DNA of 64,000 nucleotides from Bacteroidota bacterium (lineage in GTDB: Bacteria > Bacteroidota > Bacteroidia > Bacteroidales > UBA10428): NCBI GenBank assembly GCA_023442525.1, contig JAEZZA010000006.1:124001-188000 (forward strand). The letters run 5' to 3'. Below the pieces are notes generated by a model that was given only the letters and a program-made list of their open reading frames with translations, was not told the DNA's origin and searched no databases. Of the stretch, positions 62,301-64,000 are shown piece after piece. Both the position numbers and the translations under genes were made by a program. The stretch's first letter is position 1. Every line of letters starts with the position of its first letter.

Positions 62301-64000
62301 ATACTGAGCTCTCTGAACTGGTTGAGATATCACGATTCTACGGCCAGAAAAAAGATTATGTGATCGCCGGAGGTGGTAACACTTCATACAAGAACGCAGA
62401 CACGATATGGATAAAGGCCAGTGGTACATCTATGGGCGATATTGACATATCGGGGTTTGCCGGATTGCATCGCGACAGGCTTAAGATCATAGCTGAAAAG
62501 GAGTACAGCGTCAACAGCCTCGAAAGAGAATCCCAGGTAAAAAAAGACCTCTACGCAGCCTGCGTTGATGGCTCAACTGTGCGTCCCAGCGTGGAAACTT
62601 CGCTCCATGATATCATTAATTACCCATTTGTTGTTCACACCCACCCTACCCTGGTGAATGCCGTTACATGTGCCGTGGATGCGGAAAAGTACATTGGAGA
62701 ATTCTTTGGAAATATTGCCATGTATGTTCCTTACACCGATCCGGGCTATATACTTTTCAGAAAAGTTAAAAGCGCACTCGAAGAATGGAGAAAGACTCAT
62801 GAGGCCGATCCACAGGTTATTTTCCTTCAGAATCATGGTGTTTTTGTCGGAGCTCACACAACAGATGAAATCAGGAAAACCTATGAATACATTGAAAGAA
62901 TAATAAGTGAAAAGATTTCCGTATGGCCCGATATTACGGAAAAGGAAATCCGGGATAATGTAGTTGAGCTTCTGCCGGCCCTTCGTATGGTGCTGTCGGA
63001 ATCAACTTTTAAGGTGGCATCGATACGCAATAACCCGATGATTGCTGAATTCATCAACTCAGAGTACAGGTTTAATAAAGTATCGCGGCCTTTTACCCCC
63101 GATCAGATTGTATACTGCAAAGCATTTCCATTATACCTGGAGTCGGATTCACCGGCAGAATTAATTGAAGAACTGAAAAATAAACTTCCGGAATATATTA
63201 AAAAGCACAGGTGCTTGCCAAAGGTAATCGGAATCAAAGGCTTCGGGATGGCGGCCTTTGAAGATAACATGAAATCGGTTCACACTGCTCTTGATGTTTT
63301 TGAAGACCTGATGAAAATAAGCTGGTTCAGTGAAAATTTCGGGGGTCCGCGCTTTCTGAATGACCGCGATATTGAGTTTATCGACAACTGGGAGGTCGAA
63401 AATTATCGCCGACAGGTTTCCAAATCGTCATCGCGAATCGGCAAGGTGGCCAACAAGGTGGTGATTGTAACAGGGGGAGCCCAGGGATTCGGTGAGGGAA
63501 TTACAGAAAGTATGTTCTCTGAGGGTGCCAATGTGGTGATAGCCGATATTAACTCCGCGAGAGGTAATCAGATAGCGGGTAAGCTTAATGCGACCAGATC
63601 TCGAAACCGGGCGATATTTTCAGAAACAGATGTTACCAGTGCAGATTCGGTAAGAAAAATGGTCCATGATGCTGTAGTTGCCTTCGGAGGTGCGGATGTC
63701 CTGATCAGCAACGCAGGGATACTGCGAGCCGGAGGTCTTGAAGAAATGGATCCTGCTCATTTCGAAACCATTACCCGTGTTAACTACACCGGATATTTTC
63801 TGTGCGCCAAGTATGTTGCACCGGTCCTGAAATTACAGTCGAAGTTCAGGTCCGGCTATTTTTCGGATATCATTCAGATCAATTCCAAATCGGGACTCAA
63901 AGGAAGTAACCGGAATTTTGCCTATGCGGGAAGTAAGTTCGGAAGTATAGGGCTAACTCAGTCATTTGCGCTCGAACTTATTCCCTGCCGCATTAAAGTA
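62297..64000 (+). CDS. Bifunctional class II aldolase / short-chain dehydrogenase, partial at window end
   Basis: 568 codons are visible and the frame is open at the right edge. The N-terminal class II aldolase/adducin domain (about 1-380) has AGGGNTSYK near 24-32, a likely acid E100, the zinc ligands H114 and H116 in VVHTHPTLV, and NHGVFVG near 178. The SDR domain from about 385 has VTGGAQGFGEG, SNAG, and the catalytic YAGSK. This layout matches RhaEW-type enzymes (L-rhamnulose-1-phosphate aldolase plus L-lactaldehyde dehydrogenase) and the similar fucose type. The total length is probably near 700 residues. Start chosen from the ATGA overlap with the PHP gene. Confidence 0.88.
   Translation, partial: MNTELSELVEISRFYGQKKDYVIAGGGNTSYKNADTIWIKASGTSMGDIDISGFAGLHRDRLKIIAEKEYSVNSLERESQVKKDLYAACVDGSTVRPSVETSLHDIINYPFVVHTHPTLVNAVTCAVDAEKYIGEFFGNIAMYVPYTDPGYILFRKVKSALEEWRKTHEADPQVIFLQNHGVFVGAHTTDEIRKTYEYIERIISEKISVWPDITEKEIRDNVVELLPALRMVLSESTFKVASIRNNPMIAEFINSEYRFNKVSRPFTPDQIVYCKAFPLYLESDSPAELIEELKNKLPEYIKKHRCLPKVIGIKGFGMAAFEDNMKSVHTALDVFEDLMKISWFSENFGGPRFLNDRDIEFIDNWEVENYRRQVSKSSSRIGKVANKVVIVTGGAQGFGEGITESMFSEGANVVIADINSARGNQIAGKLNATRSRNRAIFSETDVTSADSVRKMVHDAVVAFGGADVLISNAGILRAGGLEEMDPAHFETITRVNYTGYFLCAKYVAPVLKLQSKFRSGYFSDIIQINSKSGLKGSNRNFAYAGSKFGSIGLTQSFALELIPCRIKV

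Overview
The window looks like chromosomal DNA of a member of the Bacteroidota, probably class Bacteroidia (Bacteroidales or Marinilabiliales-like). The support is: gliding-type genes gldB, gldF and gldG; DUF4270, DUF4907 and DUF1573 proteins; an E1 alpha/beta fusion protein; several PorT-like outer-membrane barrels; and promoters of the Bacteroidota form TTTG-N19..21-TAnnTTTG. Those upstream of gldB, rpmH and nfeD are clear matches. Base composition by eye is moderate (low to mid 40s % G+C) and fairly even. I see no prophage, insertion sequence, rRNA, tRNA or CRISPR array.

Layout. 0-5.9 kb: guaB, a recQ-family helicase, and an outer-membrane protein/nadE pair. 6-12.9 kb: gldB, an M1 peptidase, a short-chain dehydrogenase, rpmH, a DUF1573 protein and meaB. 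13-18.7 kb: lpdA, a kelch lipoprotein/DUF4907 pair divergent from a DUF4270 lipoprotein/outer-membrane protein pair. 19.2-23.6 kb: a four-gene MacAB-like export operon with tandem operator-like dyads upstream. 23.9-25.9 kb: an ECF sigma factor and a protein that appears to join an inner-membrane anti-sigma segment to an outer-membrane barrel. 26-38 kb: lytic transglycosylase, uvrA, a LOG-family protein, an SPOR/EF-hand envelope pair, smpB, a miaA-like gene and rlmD. 38-46 kb: a MORN lipoprotein, gldFG, dnaN, an exonuclease, FAH, yicC, gmk, nadD and a cation antiporter. 46-56.5 kb: an LTA-synthase-like protein, a glycosyltransferase, an MsbA-like exporter, purB, nfeD, mltG and a phosphohexomutase. 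56.5 kb to the end: a GntR-controlled catabolic operon.

Most of the window is housekeeping. The parts that stand out are: (1) the GntR operon, where lipoyl E2, fused E1, a PHP-domain protein and a bifunctional aldolase/SDR (cut by the window end) are tightly packed behind two GntR-type operators; (2) the sigma/dual-membrane anti-sigma pair; (3) a degenerate 70-90 bp repeat present three times, always just after a gene's 3' end, with two copies inverted around smpB-miaA; (4) the gldB promoter, which carries a perfect palindrome in its spacer and would produce an almost leaderless mRNA; and (5) the operator-like dyads before the exporter operon.

How the parts may work together. The E1/E2 proteins lack a local E3, and lpdA at 13 kb could supply it. 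The aldolase/SDR resembles RhaEW, which splits a 6-deoxyketose phosphate to DHAP and lactaldehyde and oxidises lactaldehyde to lactate. The E1/E2 complex could then move the carbon to an acyl-CoA. This pathway is inference. Gene function calls rest on motifs and family resemblance read by eye, without database searches.
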